DNA from: Desulfatiglans anilini DSM 4660
Lineage (GTDB): Bacteria; Desulfobacterota; DSM-4660; Desulfatiglandales; Desulfatiglandaceae
Direction: 5' to 3'
NCBI RefSeq assembly: GCF_000422285.1
Contig: NZ_AULM01000031.1
Location: 1-43,048 of the forward strand
Length of the DNA stretch: 43,048 nucleotides
Positions 17,681 through 27,017 of this stretch are shown here, piece by piece. Made by a program: the position numbers and the translations under genes. Position 1 is the first letter of the stretch. Every line of letters begins with the position of its first letter. The notes beneath the pieces were generated by a model that worked only from the letters and a program-made list of their open reading frames with translations, was not told the origin of the DNA and did not search any database.

Positions 17681-19018
17681 ATGCCGTGGTTTTGCAGAGT
17701 GATCCTGTGTGGCGCCTCTTTGATACTGGCATTGTTTGCCCAGCCCGCGCTGGGCGGCATCGTAAACGATACAGTCGTCGTGCAGTCCAAAGAAAGCGAC
17801 GCTTACGCAAAGCTGTATAATCTGACCGCCAATGTCTCGAGCAACTATGCCTATCTGGGTAAAGGATACCTGGTCGGGTGGCGTTTCGAGAACATGCCCC
17901 TGCCCCGAGGGGCCAAGATAGTCGATGCAGTCTTGGAGCTTTTCTGCAATCAGAAGGAAAGCGCTCCCTTGACGGTTCGCTACCTCGGGGAAGCGGCCGA
18001 CGATTCGGTTCCTTTCACGACAAGCGTGGGTGACATCGCCAACCGCAGAAAGACGAACTCCTCCATCTTGGATTCACCTGGATCCTGGAGCCTGTGGGGA
18101 TGGAACTCGAGCCCCTCGCTTCAAGCGGTTATTCAGGAGATCGTCGACCGGCCGGGATGGCGCTGCGGGCATGCCCTCGCGGTATTTGCGGACGGCTCCG
18201 TGAGCCCGGCCTGCCGGGGGATCTATATGAGCGAAAGGGCGCCGGAGTACGCGGCCCGCCTCCATGTCTCGTATCTGCTGGAGCAGGTCGAGTACGACAC
18301 GGACGGGGACCACGTTCCCGATCTCATCCTTTACGACCGGGACGGGGACGGGTATTTCGAATGTCCGGTGGGGAAGACGGAATACACCGGGACCCTGGTG
18401 GTTGAGCATCCCCTGGAGATCATGGGATACCCGGCGACGCGTTCCGAAACCCTCTTCAAAGGCGGGGCTTTCATCCTGACGAACGGCGGCAGGATCATCA
18501 GCGATTTGTGTTCCCCCATTGTCAGCTCGGCCTTTCCCGAACTGAAAGGAAACGATCTCCAGGTTGTCGCCCGCAACCACATATTCATCAGCTACAATGG
18601 AAAGATCTTGCTTGGGGGTGACGGCACAGAAAACTGGGACGGGGACGTCTACCTCGAAACCACGCGACCCGGTTCCGAAATCATCCTGAAAGAAGGCGCT
18701 TCGATATTTGGCCGCCATATCGACCTGATCACCTTTATGGGCGAAATCAACATCCGAAGGAACTGCAACCTCATCGGGAACTCGCACATCAATTTCAAAG
18801 CGCTTGAGAGCGGCGACATCCGTCTGAACCGCGACGTCGCCATATCGACTTCATCTCTGGATGGTGACTGCTGGGTCAAATTCACTGTCAGAGAAGGCGA
18901 CGTACATATGAACCGCGATATAGAGATCAGCGCCGATGTGATCGACATGTGCGGAGTTAACGGGAATATCTGGGATGATGGAGAAATCCGCATCATAGGC
19001 CTGAGGCAATGCTGGTAA
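17681..19018 (+). CDS. Secreted CBM96/DNRLRE-like domain protein
   Basis: The protein of 445 residues begins with a signal peptide (MPWFCRVILCGASLILALFA, QPALGGI). It then has a DNRLRE/CBM96-like beta-sandwich module, with the pattern NYAYLGKGYLVGWRFENMPL and, later, SPSLQAVIQEIVDRPGW. A calcium-binding type loop (DTDGDHVPD, YDRDGDGYFE) lies near residue 207-227. The C-terminal half is repetitive and beta-helix-like (GNSHINFKAL, GDIRLNRDVAI, GDVHMNRDIEI). It is probably an extracellular or surface matrix protein that binds the polysaccharide made by this locus. A strong AAAGGAGGAT ribosome binding site supports the start. Confidence 0.75.
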   Translation: MPWFCRVILCGASLILALFAQPALGGIVNDTVVVQSKESDAYAKLYNLTANVSSNYAYLGKGYLVGWRFENMPLPRGAKIVDAVLELFCNQKESAPLTVRYLGEAADDSVPFTTSVGDIANRRKTNSSILDSPGSWSLWGWNSSPSLQAVIQEIVDRPGWRCGHALAVFADGSVSPACRGIYMSERAPEYAARLHVSYLLEQVEYDTDGDHVPDLILYDRDGDGYFECPVGKTEYTGTLVVEHPLEIMGYPATRSETLFKGGAFILTNGGRIISDLCSPIVSSAFPELKGNDLQVVARNHIFISYNGKILLGGDGTENWDGDVYLETTRPGSEIILKEGASIFGRHIDLITFMGEINIRRNCNLIGNSHINFKALESGDIRLNRDVAISTSSLDGDCWVKFTVREGDVHMNRDIEISADVIDMCGVNGNIWDDGEIRIIGLRQCW

Positions 19019-19043
19019 GGCCATCTTCCTCGGAGGAAAAATC

Positions 19044-22000
19044 ATGAATCCTCGATCGAAAAGACTATCCTCACTGGGCCTCCTGCTGAAAAGGATTGCA
19101 AGGAAGTGTGCGGAACTCCTTTCGCTGCGTATCTTTATCGCAAAATACCCGAGGAGCGTGCCGAAAGGATCCATTGTTCTTTTCCCCTTGCAGGACGGTA
19201 TCCTTTGCTGTGGTCTGGCTGGCCTGATCGCTCTGAAACCGAGGGAATTCCCTCGACTGGATCTCGATCCAATCTTGAAAGGTTTTGAAAATATCGAAAA
19301 GGGGAGCCTCTCCCACTCAGGCCGGAACGGGGGGAAAATTACTCCGGACTACCTGGGCGGAGACGCATTCCTTTCCGATCTCTACCGGCAGGTGAAGGAC
19401 TTGACCCTCAGCATCCCCTTCAGTCGAATCTTTCTCGAAACAGAGAAGCAAGGGGTCCTCGCTCAATGGGTCTGTCGTCTTTCGAGGGTCATCTGCACAG
19501 AAGGCCAACGCTGTTCCGACCTGATGGGCCGACTCAACACCGATGATATGGACATGATGGTGCGCCGTATCGAATGGCTCCGAGACATTTCCTGGTGTCT
19601 CGAAAAGGAACTCCTTCGGAACGTAGCCAATGTAAAATATCTTTTGAACACCATTGAGAATCCGTCATTTCAAACGATTCGATTCTACAAGAATCTCAAT
19701 ACGGTTTTGAACAGCATCGATCGGCTGGAGGTGCGAGGACGGGACTCTGCTGGAATCTCCTTTATGATCTATCTTCAAAGCGAGGATTTTCTTGAGTTGA
19801 AACGGTGGATCGGTGAAATGGATGGCAGCAGGGAGTTCGAAAAACGGACTTCCGGCGATGTTCTCAGAAATGGAGACATCACCATCGGCAGCCCTTCAGC
19901 GGATCTGATCGGAGTGGCTTTTACTTACAAAGTCGCTGCAGAGGTAGGCAGACTGGGAGACAATGTCAGGTCCCTGAGGGAATCCATCCGAAACGATCGG
20001 ATCCTCCAGCAGATCGCGCCTTTCGAACATCGGCACTGCTCCATCTCATCCCATACCAGATGGGCGTCCGTTGGATCGATCACGGAACCCAACTGCCATC
20101 CGGTCGACAGCCGCACCACCGGCCCGAACAGCTGTCAGCATCGGATCATCCATGCCTGCTTGAACGGTGATATCGATAATTACCAGGAGCTCTTGAAATC
20201 CTATCAAAATCAAATACATCCGGAGCTGACGACGGACACCAAGATCATCCCCCTCCAGGTCCACAAATACATTCAGGCCGGCCATGATGTGGCAGAAGCA
20301 TTTCGCAGGACCGTGAACGATTTTGAAGGGTCCCACGCCATAGCGATGCACACGGACTTGGCGCCGGGGACCGTCTTTTTGGCCCAGAAGGGAGGAGGAC
20401 AATCCCTCTTTGTCGGCATAGGAGAAGAATGCATCATGCCCGCATCCGAGGTATACGGATTCGTTGAAGAAACCGCGCAATACTATCGCATGCAGGGGCA
20501 GAAGGAAGGGCAAATCTGTGTCATTCGTCAAGAAGCGGACAATGAGTGGCCGTCGGTCGTCGATTTCTTTCATTACGAAGGAACCCCTGTGACCGTTACG
20601 GAAAGCCGACTCCGAACAACAAAGATACGCTCCAGAGACATTGATCGGCAGCATTTTCCGCACTATTTCCTGAAGGAGATCTTCGAATCTCCCTCCTCGG
20701 TCGAGAGAACTCTTGCCAATCGCTGGCGGATTCTCGAAGAGCCGGGGAAATTATATGGAATTGCACCGGTCAAAGAAGTAATCCCGCCCTCTCTGAAGGA
20801 GGGAATGCGCCAAAAACAGATCCGCCGCATTTTCTTCATCGGACAGGGCACAGCGGGCGTCGCCGCCCAGGCCTGCGCTGAAATCACGGACCACTATCTC
20901 CTTCCTCTAGGCCTGCAGGTCTGCTCTTACAAGTCCAGCGAACTCAGCGGCTTTAGAATGGAAGAAACGACAGGGGAATGCGGGATGTCCGACACCTGCG
21001 TGGTAGCCGTCACCCAATCGGGAACGACGACGGACACCATCCTCGCCGTCGATATGGCGAGGAGCAGGGGCGCCTGTACGCTCGCAATCGTCAACCGCAG
21101 GGACTCGGAGATCTGCTTCAAGGTGGATGGCGTCCTTTACACGAGCAGCGGGCGTGATATCGAGATGTCCGTTGCTTCCACCAAAGCCTTCTACAGTCAG
21201 ATCATCGCCGGCGCGCTGCTTGGGCTCGCCCTCGCGGAAATCGGCGATTGCCGGGATCGCACCTTCATCTCTGAGGAGATCAAGCGCTTGATCGAGATCC
21301 CCGAGCACATGCAGACCATCCTGAAGATGGCGCCCAAGATCGAGGCCTCGGCACGCCGTCTTGCCGCGAGCAGGACGTATTGGGCCGCCGTCGGAAGCGG
21401 GCCCAACAAGGCGTCAGCAGATGAGATCCGAATCAAACTGAGCGAACTCTGTTACAAAACCATCTCATCGGATTACGTCGAAGACAAGAAACACATCGAC
21501 CTCTCTTCCGAGCCTCTGATCTTTGTCTGCACCGCCGGCACCAACGGCAAGGTCATCGGCGACATCATCAAGGACACCGCCATTTTCAGGGCCCACAACG
21601 CCCTGCCGATCGTTATCGCCAACGAAGGGGAGGACCGCTTCGAACCCTATGCCGAGGATATCTTTCATGTGCCGGCGATCAAACAGCACCTGTCCCCCAT
21701 CGTCAACACCCTCGTCGGCCACCTGTGGGGGTACTACGCAGCCCTGACGATCAACGATATCAGCAACCTGCTCTTTGACTTCAGGGAGAGTCTGCGCAAT
21801 CGAATCGAAGCCTATTCCGCCAAGGGGCTGGACGTCTATGAAATCCTGCTCGAAGACACCTTCAGGGAGGAGATCATAAAGTTCTACCATCAGTTCCGCG
21901 CACTGAAGGCAAGCAAACGGATTCCCGCGGTCATCGGCCTCCGACCGGCCTCCGACCTGATTCTCCTTCTAAAATACCTGGCCGGAAGGCTGCCCGCTTC

Positions 22001-22838
22001 TGACTTCGAACTGGATTTCGGCGTAAAGGGGACGGCAACCCATATCCTGAACAAACTCTTTTCCTGCCTGGACAGCTGCATTAACGGCCTGGCACGGCCG
22101 ATCGACGCCATCAAGCACCAGGCCAAGACCGTCACGGTCGGCACCAGCCGAATCAGCGAACACGACAGGGCGAAAGGCCTTTTCTTCGACCGCTTGGGGG
22201 CCCAGGGATTCGACGTCGCGCAACTTTCGAACCGCAACGTGATCCTTTTGAGAAATCTGCAGTCGGTGATTTCGGCGATCAAAGGCTCGATCCTCTATCG
22301 CATCGATCATCTGAACCTTCTGGGTGAACCCGTCGACGAAACGACGATCAGCGTGCTCAGCAAAGACGGCGCGCTGAAGGATATTCCCTCCCGTGTCGAA
22401 CAGGACAGTCGTCTTGTGGGGACCAAAAAGATCGTCGTACAAAACGGACACGTTCTCGTTGGTAAAGGCCGTCGAGACAAGCGGAAATTTGTTGTAGTTC
22501 CGATCATGTCACACAACCGGCATGTCCCCCGTGTTATTCAATACCTGTTTCTGATGAACGTCGCGTTCAACAAGGAGGTTCCCCTCGAGAAAAAGATCAG
22601 TGCGTTGGGGGATAAATTCCATCAGATAAAAAACACTGTACAGGAAAGTACGGTTGTGTGGAACGACAATATGATCGACAGCATTGATATCGACAAACTA
22701 TTTGTCGAATCATATGAGATGATTGCAGACTTGATCATCAGGAAATACAATGGCATTAGAAATGACAAATATATTAAAATGGAGGCCGATTCGATTAACC
22801 CCCACTATTACGGAAGCTTGGAACCATCATTCGTATAA
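19044..22838 (+). CDS. Giant GlmS-like glutamine amidotransferase/double-SIS protein
   Basis: The 1264-residue protein has the GlmS plan with added parts. A class II glutamine amidotransferase nucleophile candidate is Cys56 (CCGLAG), followed by RGRDSAGIS near 232-240, HTRWASVG at 337-344 and ACLNGDIDNY near 375-384. SIS1 begins FFIGQGTAGVAAQ near 598 and contains VTQSGTTTDT near 656-664 and SVASTKAF near 710-717. SIS2 starts near 780 (WAAVGSGPNKASADEI). Canonical GlmS is about 610 residues with Cys at position 1; here Cys56 implies a propeptide. The GlmS-type tail (LAKSVTVE) is not after SIS2 but has a counterpart KHQAKTVTVGTSR near 1024-1036. The final 230 residues have no assignment. It probably makes or modifies an amino sugar. 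Confidence 0.78.
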   Translation: MNPRSKRLSSLGLLLKRIARKCAELLSLRIFIAKYPRSVPKGSIVLFPLQDGILCCGLAGLIALKPREFPRLDLDPILKGFENIEKGSLSHSGRNGGKITPDYLGGDAFLSDLYRQVKDLTLSIPFSRIFLETEKQGVLAQWVCRLSRVICTEGQRCSDLMGRLNTDDMDMMVRRIEWLRDISWCLEKELLRNVANVKYLLNTIENPSFQTIRFYKNLNTVLNSIDRLEVRGRDSAGISFMIYLQSEDFLELKRWIGEMDGSREFEKRTSGDVLRNGDITIGSPSADLIGVAFTYKVAAEVGRLGDNVRSLRESIRNDRILQQIAPFEHRHCSISSHTRWASVGSITEPNCHPVDSRTTGPNSCQHRIIHACLNGDIDNYQELLKSYQNQIHPELTTDTKIIPLQVHKYIQAGHDVAEAFRRTVNDFEGSHAIAMHTDLAPGTVFLAQKGGGQSLFVGIGEECIMPASEVYGFVEETAQYYRMQGQKEGQICVIRQEADNEWPSVVDFFHYEGTPVTVTESRLRTTKIRSRDIDRQHFPHYFLKEIFESPSSVERTLANRWRILEEPGKLYGIAPVKEVIPPSLKEGMRQKQIRRIFFIGQGTAGVAAQACAEITDHYLLPLGLQVCSYKSSELSGFRMEETTGECGMSDTCVVAVTQSGTTTDTILAVDMARSRGACTLAIVNRRDSEICFKVDGVLYTSSGRDIEMSVASTKAFYSQIIAGALLGLALAEIGDCRDRTFISEEIKRLIEIPEHMQTILKMAPKIEASARRLAASRTYWAAVGSGPNKASADEIRIKLSELCYKTISSDYVEDKKHIDLSSEPLIFVCTAGTNGKVIGDIIKDTAIFRAHNALPIVIANEGEDRFEPYAEDIFHVPAIKQHLSPIVNTLVGHLWGYYAALTINDISNLLFDFRESLRNRIEAYSAKGLDVYEILLEDTFREEIIKFYHQFRALKASKRIPAVIGLRPASDLILLLKYLAGRLPASDFELDFGVKGTATHILNKLFSCLDSCINGLARPIDAIKHQAKTVTVGTSRISEHDRAKGLFFDRLGAQGFDVAQLSNRNVILLRNLQSVISAIKGSILYRIDHLNLLGEPVDETTISVLSKDGALKDIPSRVEQDSRLVGTKKIVVQNGHVLVGKGRRDKRKFVVVPIMSHNRHVPRVIQYLFLMNVAFNKEVPLEKKISALGDKFHQIKNTVQESTVVWNDNMIDSIDIDKLFVESYEMIADLIIRKYNGIRNDKYIKMEADSINPHYYGSLEPSFV

Positions 22839-22967
22839 CAGCTTTATTCTTATACGCTTCGACATCATTCTTTGCGTTTTCCGTCCTGATTTTTTATCCG
22901 ACATTTTTCCTGTATCCCATCAGCTGAATTTCTGAAACATAAACCAAAACCTACGAAAGGATTCAGG

Positions 22968-24068
22968 ATGACATCCAAAGATTCAAGATGTGTGCTCGTG
23001 ACTGGAGTTGCGGGATTTATCGGCTTTCATCTCGCCCTCAGGCTGCTGGAACAAGGTGACACGGTCATCGGAATCGACAATCTGAACGAATACTATGACA
23101 TTCAAATAAAATACGATCGCCTCAAACAGCTGACCAAGCAATCCTCCCGGTTTGTGTTCCACCGGATCGACCTGAAAGATCCCATCCTCTTGCGGACGGT
23201 GTTCGCCCGCCAGCGCTTCGATGTCGTCGTTCACCTCGCAGCTCAGGCAGGGGTGCGATACTCCCTCTCAAACCCCGGCGCCTATATCGAAAGCAACATC
23301 GCCGGCTTCCTGAACATCCTCGAAGCCTGTCGTCATCAAGGCGTGCCCCATCTGGTCTTCGCCTCATCGAGCTCGGTATACGGAGCCAACACGGGCATGC
23401 CGTTTTCCGTCCACCAGAATGTGGACCACCCCGTCTCCCTTTACGCAGCCAGCAAGAAGTCCAATGAACTGATGGCCCACAGCTATGCCCATCTGTTTGG
23501 ACTTCCCTGTACGGGGTTGCGGTTTTTCACGGTGTATGGCCCTTGGGGCCGGCCCGACATGGCCCTTTTCCTTTTCACCAAGGCGATTTTGGCCGGAGAG
23601 CCCATCCGCGTCTATAACTATGGGAGGATGCAAAGGGATTTCACCTACATCGATGACATCATCGAAGGCGTTGTCAGGGTCATGGAGCGCCCGCCGAAGG
23701 GCGATCCGGCCTGGTCAGGCGACAGACCGGACCCGGGTACGAGTTACGCCCCGTTCAGGGTCTACAATATCGGCAATGGCCAACCGGTCCCCCTCCTAGC
23801 CTTCATCGCGGTGATCGAAAAGTCGCTCGGTCTGGAGGCCGTCAAGGAGTATCTGCCGCTGCAGGCAGGAGACGTACCCGCCACCTATGCTGACATCAGC
23901 GACCTCCAACGCGATTTCGATTATCTGCCCCCTACGACCGTCGAAGAAGGCGTCCCCAGGTTTATTCGATGGTATCTGGATTACTACGGTTCAAAACAGA
24001 GCCTCCAGCCAGCCGACGAAGCCAATCGGGCAACCCTGAAACCATCGATTAGAATGGCTGCTATATAA
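22968..24068 (+). CDS. UDP-glucuronate 4-epimerase-type NAD-dependent epimerase
   Basis: The 366-residue short-chain dehydrogenase/epimerase starts with [13 protein letters not shown] (NAD-binding GxxGxxG). It has [12 protein letters not shown], the catalytic Tyr159/Lys163 in YAASKK, and [18 protein letters not shown] with [17 protein letters not shown]. These features match UDP-glucuronate 4-epimerases (CapI/LpsL/GAE family), which interconvert UDP-glucuronate and UDP-galacturonate. The call is specific to the subgroup only by these sequence features. It suggests a galacturonate or another uronic acid as a building block of the polymer. Start ATG 22968 follows GAAAGGA. Confidence 0.85.
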   Translation: MTSKDSRCVLVTGVAGFIGFHLALRLLEQGDTVIGIDNLNEYYDIQIKYDRLKQLTKQSSRFVFHRIDLKDPILLRTVFARQRFDVVVHLAAQAGVRYSLSNPGAYIESNIAGFLNILEACRHQGVPHLVFASSSSVYGANTGMPFSVHQNVDHPVSLYAASKKSNELMAHSYAHLFGLPCTGLRFFTVYGPWGRPDMALFLFTKAILAGEPIRVYNYGRMQRDFTYIDDIIEGVVRVMERPPKGDPAWSGDRPDPGTSYAPFRVYNIGNGQPVPLLAFIAVIEKSLGLEAVKEYLPLQAGDVPATYADISDLQRDFDYLPPTTVEEGVPRFIRWYLDYYGSKQSLQPADEANRATLKPSIRMAAI

Positions 24069-24115
24069 CCTGGATTCCGTCCGGCAATGGTCCTTTTGCC
24101 CAAACTCTGCCTAGA
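24067..24115 (+). repeat. Structured dispersed repeat, copy C (short, degenerate)
   Basis: A partial copy of the repeat family: TTCCGTCCGGCAATGG followed by CCTTTTGCCCAAACTCTGCC. Only the first hairpin and the next block are recognisable. It lies directly between the epimerase gene and the flippase gene, on the same strand as both. Confidence 0.5.
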
Positions 24116-24188
24116 CCTAAGCGCTTGTTTATACCCCGCACTACCCCGTGCGCTGGCAACCTCTCCCGCCGATCCGCCCCGAGGCGAT

Positions 24189-25682
24189 ATGTACAACAAA
24201 CTAAAAAGGCTCTTTAGCGAATCCTCAGTCTACACCCTCGGCAACATCCTCATGCGCTCCTTCTCGATCATTACGATGCCCGTCTTTACACGGTGCATGT
24301 CGACTCAAGAATATGGAGTGCTTTCGATAGTCAGAACTGTCCGCGACCTTCTCGCAGTCATTTACGAAGTCGGTACCCCCGCGTCCTCCATGCGGTTCTA
24401 CTATGACTGCAAGACGCATGAAGAGCGCGAGTTGCTCTTTTCGACGCTGTTTTTCCTGACCACGAGCTTCGGCATCTGCGTATCTCTTCCGCTTCTTATT
24501 CTGGGAGCCCCGCTGTGGGAATATTTCATCGAGGACATCCCCTTTCGTCCCTACGGCATCCTGACACTCATCACGGTCCTCCTAGCGGCCATCGGCATCC
24601 TGCCAAGGACCCTGTTCAGAGCGGAGGGGAAGGCCAAGCGCTTCGTGATGCTCAATCTGGCGCAAATGACTCTGATCGTGAGTCTTTCCCTCCTCTTTGT
24701 CATGGTATACCGCATGGAGGCGCTGGGCCCCATCCTCGGGGCATGCATTGCATCCGCCATCCTCTATGTCGTTTACCTCTACTATCTCTACCCCTATCTC
24801 CGCTTTCGGTTTTCATGGACGCTGATGAAGAAAGCCCTGCTCTTCGGTTTGCCGGACAGCCCTGTAAGGCTCGGGAACTGGGCGCTCAAGATGGCCAATC
24901 AACTGATCCTTCAACGTTACGTCGCGCTGGCCATGGTGGGAGTTTACGCAGTAGGCTACGCGATCGGCAGCATCCTTTTCGAACTCGTCATCAACGGCAT
25001 TCATTGGGCAGTGCTCCCTTTCTACTATCAAACAGCGACAGATGAAAATGAGGAGGAGGCAAAGAAAATATTCGCTTATGTAACTACATACAATTTTGCA
25101 CTGATTCTCTTGCTTGCTTTAGCAACCATTATGATGGGTAAAGAATTGCTCTTTATATTTGGATCAAGTAGATACATAACCGCCTTACCAATCGTTCATA
25201 TCATTGCATTATCATCAGTTCTTCAATTTCTTTTTTTTATTCCAAGCAGAAGTTTTTATTTGATGAAAAAAACCGTTTATCTAATTCCATTGCTTTTAAT
25301 AACAACAACCGTGAATATCGTATTATGTCTATTTCTCATTCCACATCATGGGATCATAGGCGCTGCATGGGCGACTATGATAGCCTATGGATTGCGTACT
25401 GTCCTTGCATGGTTCATAAGTCAGGCCTTATACCCCATAAATTATCAATATACGAGAATGATGAAAAATGTCATAGCGTTTGGAATTGTCATTTTTATAT
25501 GGTCGCGCCTCCCGGAGATAAGCCTTTTTTTTCGCATTATTATTAATTTTGCACTTATGACGCTTTATCCCCTGTCTTTATTTTTGATGAAATTTTTCGA
25601 GAAGGAAGAAATGGAACATATCAAATGGCAAATATACAGTCTTTTCAAGGAATTTAGATTTATATATAAAAACAATTGCTAG
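24189..25682 (+). CDS. Wzx-type polysaccharide flippase
   Basis: The 497-residue protein is strongly hydrophobic with about 12-14 membrane segments, and begins MYNKLKRLFSESSVYTLGNI, the usual start of MATE-fold polysaccharide transporters of the Wzx/RfbX type. It likely flips the lipid-linked repeat unit across the inner membrane to the Wzy-type polymerase at 4820. The start at 24189 has GAGG immediately upstream. The frame back to 24087 is non-homologous and overlaps repeat C. Codon use and base composition change sharply at about 25040: the last ~640 bases are AT-rich while the front is GC-rich. Confidence 0.85.
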   Translation: MYNKLKRLFSESSVYTLGNILMRSFSIITMPVFTRCMSTQEYGVLSIVRTVRDLLAVIYEVGTPASSMRFYYDCKTHEERELLFSTLFFLTTSFGICVSLPLLILGAPLWEYFIEDIPFRPYGILTLITVLLAAIGILPRTLFRAEGKAKRFVMLNLAQMTLIVSLSLLFVMVYRMEALGPILGACIASAILYVVYLYYLYPYLRFRFSWTLMKKALLFGLPDSPVRLGNWALKMANQLILQRYVALAMVGVYAVGYAIGSILFELVINGIHWAVLPFYYQTATDENEEEAKKIFAYVTTYNFALILLLALATIMMGKELLFIFGSSRYITALPIVHIIALSSVLQFLFFIPSRSFYLMKKTVYLIPLLLITTTVNIVLCLFLIPHHGIIGAAWATMIAYGLRTVLAWFISQALYPINYQYTRMMKNVIAFGIVIFIWSRLPEISLFFRIIINFALMTLYPLSLFLMKFFEKEEMEHIKWQIYSLFKEFRFIYKNNC

Positions 25683-25794
25683 AACAAATTTTTCTTGGTT
25701 GCTACAAGTTGGTTTGTTTATTGTTTGGCAAAACATGTCGATCTAATCCATCAAAAACCAGATTGAACAAAACACTATTTATTCGGAGGACGTA

Positions 25795-26739
25795 ATGAAA
25801 AGAAATTTTATCAGGTACTTGGTTATCGGTGTGTTAGCGATCTCTTGTGTTTTCGGCATGCTTCTCTTTGGCATGCAAGGAGCAAACGCTTCAGTCGCCT
25901 GCGTCGACGACGTTGAAGGACCGAACCTGGCCATAACGGCTCCAACCTCCGAAAGTCATTTTACGACATCTTCCCCGAGCGTAGATCTCTCCGGTTATGC
26001 CTTCGAACCATGTGGCATCGTCATGATCAGCTGGTCAACCAATTCATCCCAGGGCGATATTGCCGCGGGCTCGACATCGGACTGGATGAACTGGGCATGG
26101 CACGCCAACGGTATCCCCTTGGAGGAAGGGGAAAATCTTGTCATGATCTATGGGGTGGACGCCCGCGGAAATGAAAGTAGCATGACCCTGCTGGTAACTT
26201 ACACTCCTCCCTCCCCTCCACCGGAGCCACCTCCGGGTGAATACTCCGACATGGAAAACAGAAAAGCCAAATTCACGTTCTATTTCCAAGGGTATGATAA
26301 TTATGACCGAGGGAGCGACGTGTCGTACCTGGAAAAAGGTCCTGATGGAATATTCAGTATGCCTTTCAACGAAGATGTCACGGTTTCGATCGAATTCGGA
26401 GACCCCGATCTCCCGAAATTTTCCCAAACAATTCCCGCTGGAACTGTTGAGGGTACCACCAAGTATCGCTACGTTTCGGGTGGTCCTGGCATTCGTGAAC
26501 TTATATTCATGGATGCAACTTCGACTTCTGTCTATTTTTATGTCTTCCTTGATAAATGGAACTTTTTCCCAGATTTGAAAGCTTCCATGTCTAATGAGCA
26601 ATATATCGCTCTTTGTAAAAGCATTACAAATTTCACAATAACTGTTCAAATAGGTTCTGAGAAATTATACAGAGGGACGTCGCCTCTTTCTCAGGTCAAT
26701 TACACCACATCAAAGCTTGAATTGGCATTTAACAGATAA
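25795..26739 (+). CDS. Secreted Ig-like protein with uncharacterised C-terminal domain
   Basis: The 314-residue protein has a typical signal peptide (MKRNFIRYLVIGVLAISC, about 32 residues to NASVAC). Residues ~42-137 form an Ig-like module related to the one in the two minus-strand secreted proteins (GPNLAITAPTSES, then PLEEGENLVMIYGVDARGN). After a proline-rich linker, PPSPPPEPPPGE, comes a C-terminal domain (FYFQGYDNYDRGSD, then FNEDVTVSIEFGD) that I do not recognise. The best reading is an exported or surface protein that may bind polymer or another matrix protein. A GGAGGA ribosome binding site supports the start. Confidence 0.65.
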   Translation: MKRNFIRYLVIGVLAISCVFGMLLFGMQGANASVACVDDVEGPNLAITAPTSESHFTTSSPSVDLSGYAFEPCGIVMISWSTNSSQGDIAAGSTSDWMNWAWHANGIPLEEGENLVMIYGVDARGNESSMTLLVTYTPPSPPPEPPPGEYSDMENRKAKFTFYFQGYDNYDRGSDVSYLEKGPDGIFSMPFNEDVTVSIEFGDPDLPKFSQTIPAGTVEGTTKYRYVSGGPGIRELIFMDATSTSVYFYVFLDKWNFFPDLKASMSNEQYIALCKSITNFTITVQIGSEKLYRGTSPLSQVNYTTSKLELAFNR

Positions 26740-26774
26740 ATCAATCCTGGATTATCTAATTCCACAACTAGACA

Positions 26775-27003
26775 ATTTCCGTCCGGAAATGGTTTTTTTT
26801 GCCAATCTCTGCATCAATCTGCACGTTTGCTTGTGCAGCGACCTGCTGGGCTCCTCCGCGCAAAGAATTGATTCCCTTGATATTGCCACAACCGGGACCA
26901 GCCGCGAAACGGTGCACCTGAGCAGGCGCAGCGTGTGAACAAAAATCCTCATTTCCGGATTGGAAACTGGGCTCTACAGGGACATCATTTCAGGATGGTT
27001 CTA
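26775..27003 (+). repeat. Structured dispersed repeat, copy B (leader of the asparagine-synthetase-like gene)
   Basis: The longest clean copy together with E. Hairpin 1 is TTTCCGTCCGGAAA (26777-26790). Hairpin 2 is CTGCAC/GTGCAG (26820-26839, a perfect 6-bp stem). The conserved block GCAGCGTGTGA follows, and a third hairpin is TTTCC/GGAAA (about 26953-26967). The similarity ends about 15 nt before the ATG at 27018. Confidence 0.7.
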
Positions 27004-27017
27004 GAGAGGATTCGACA

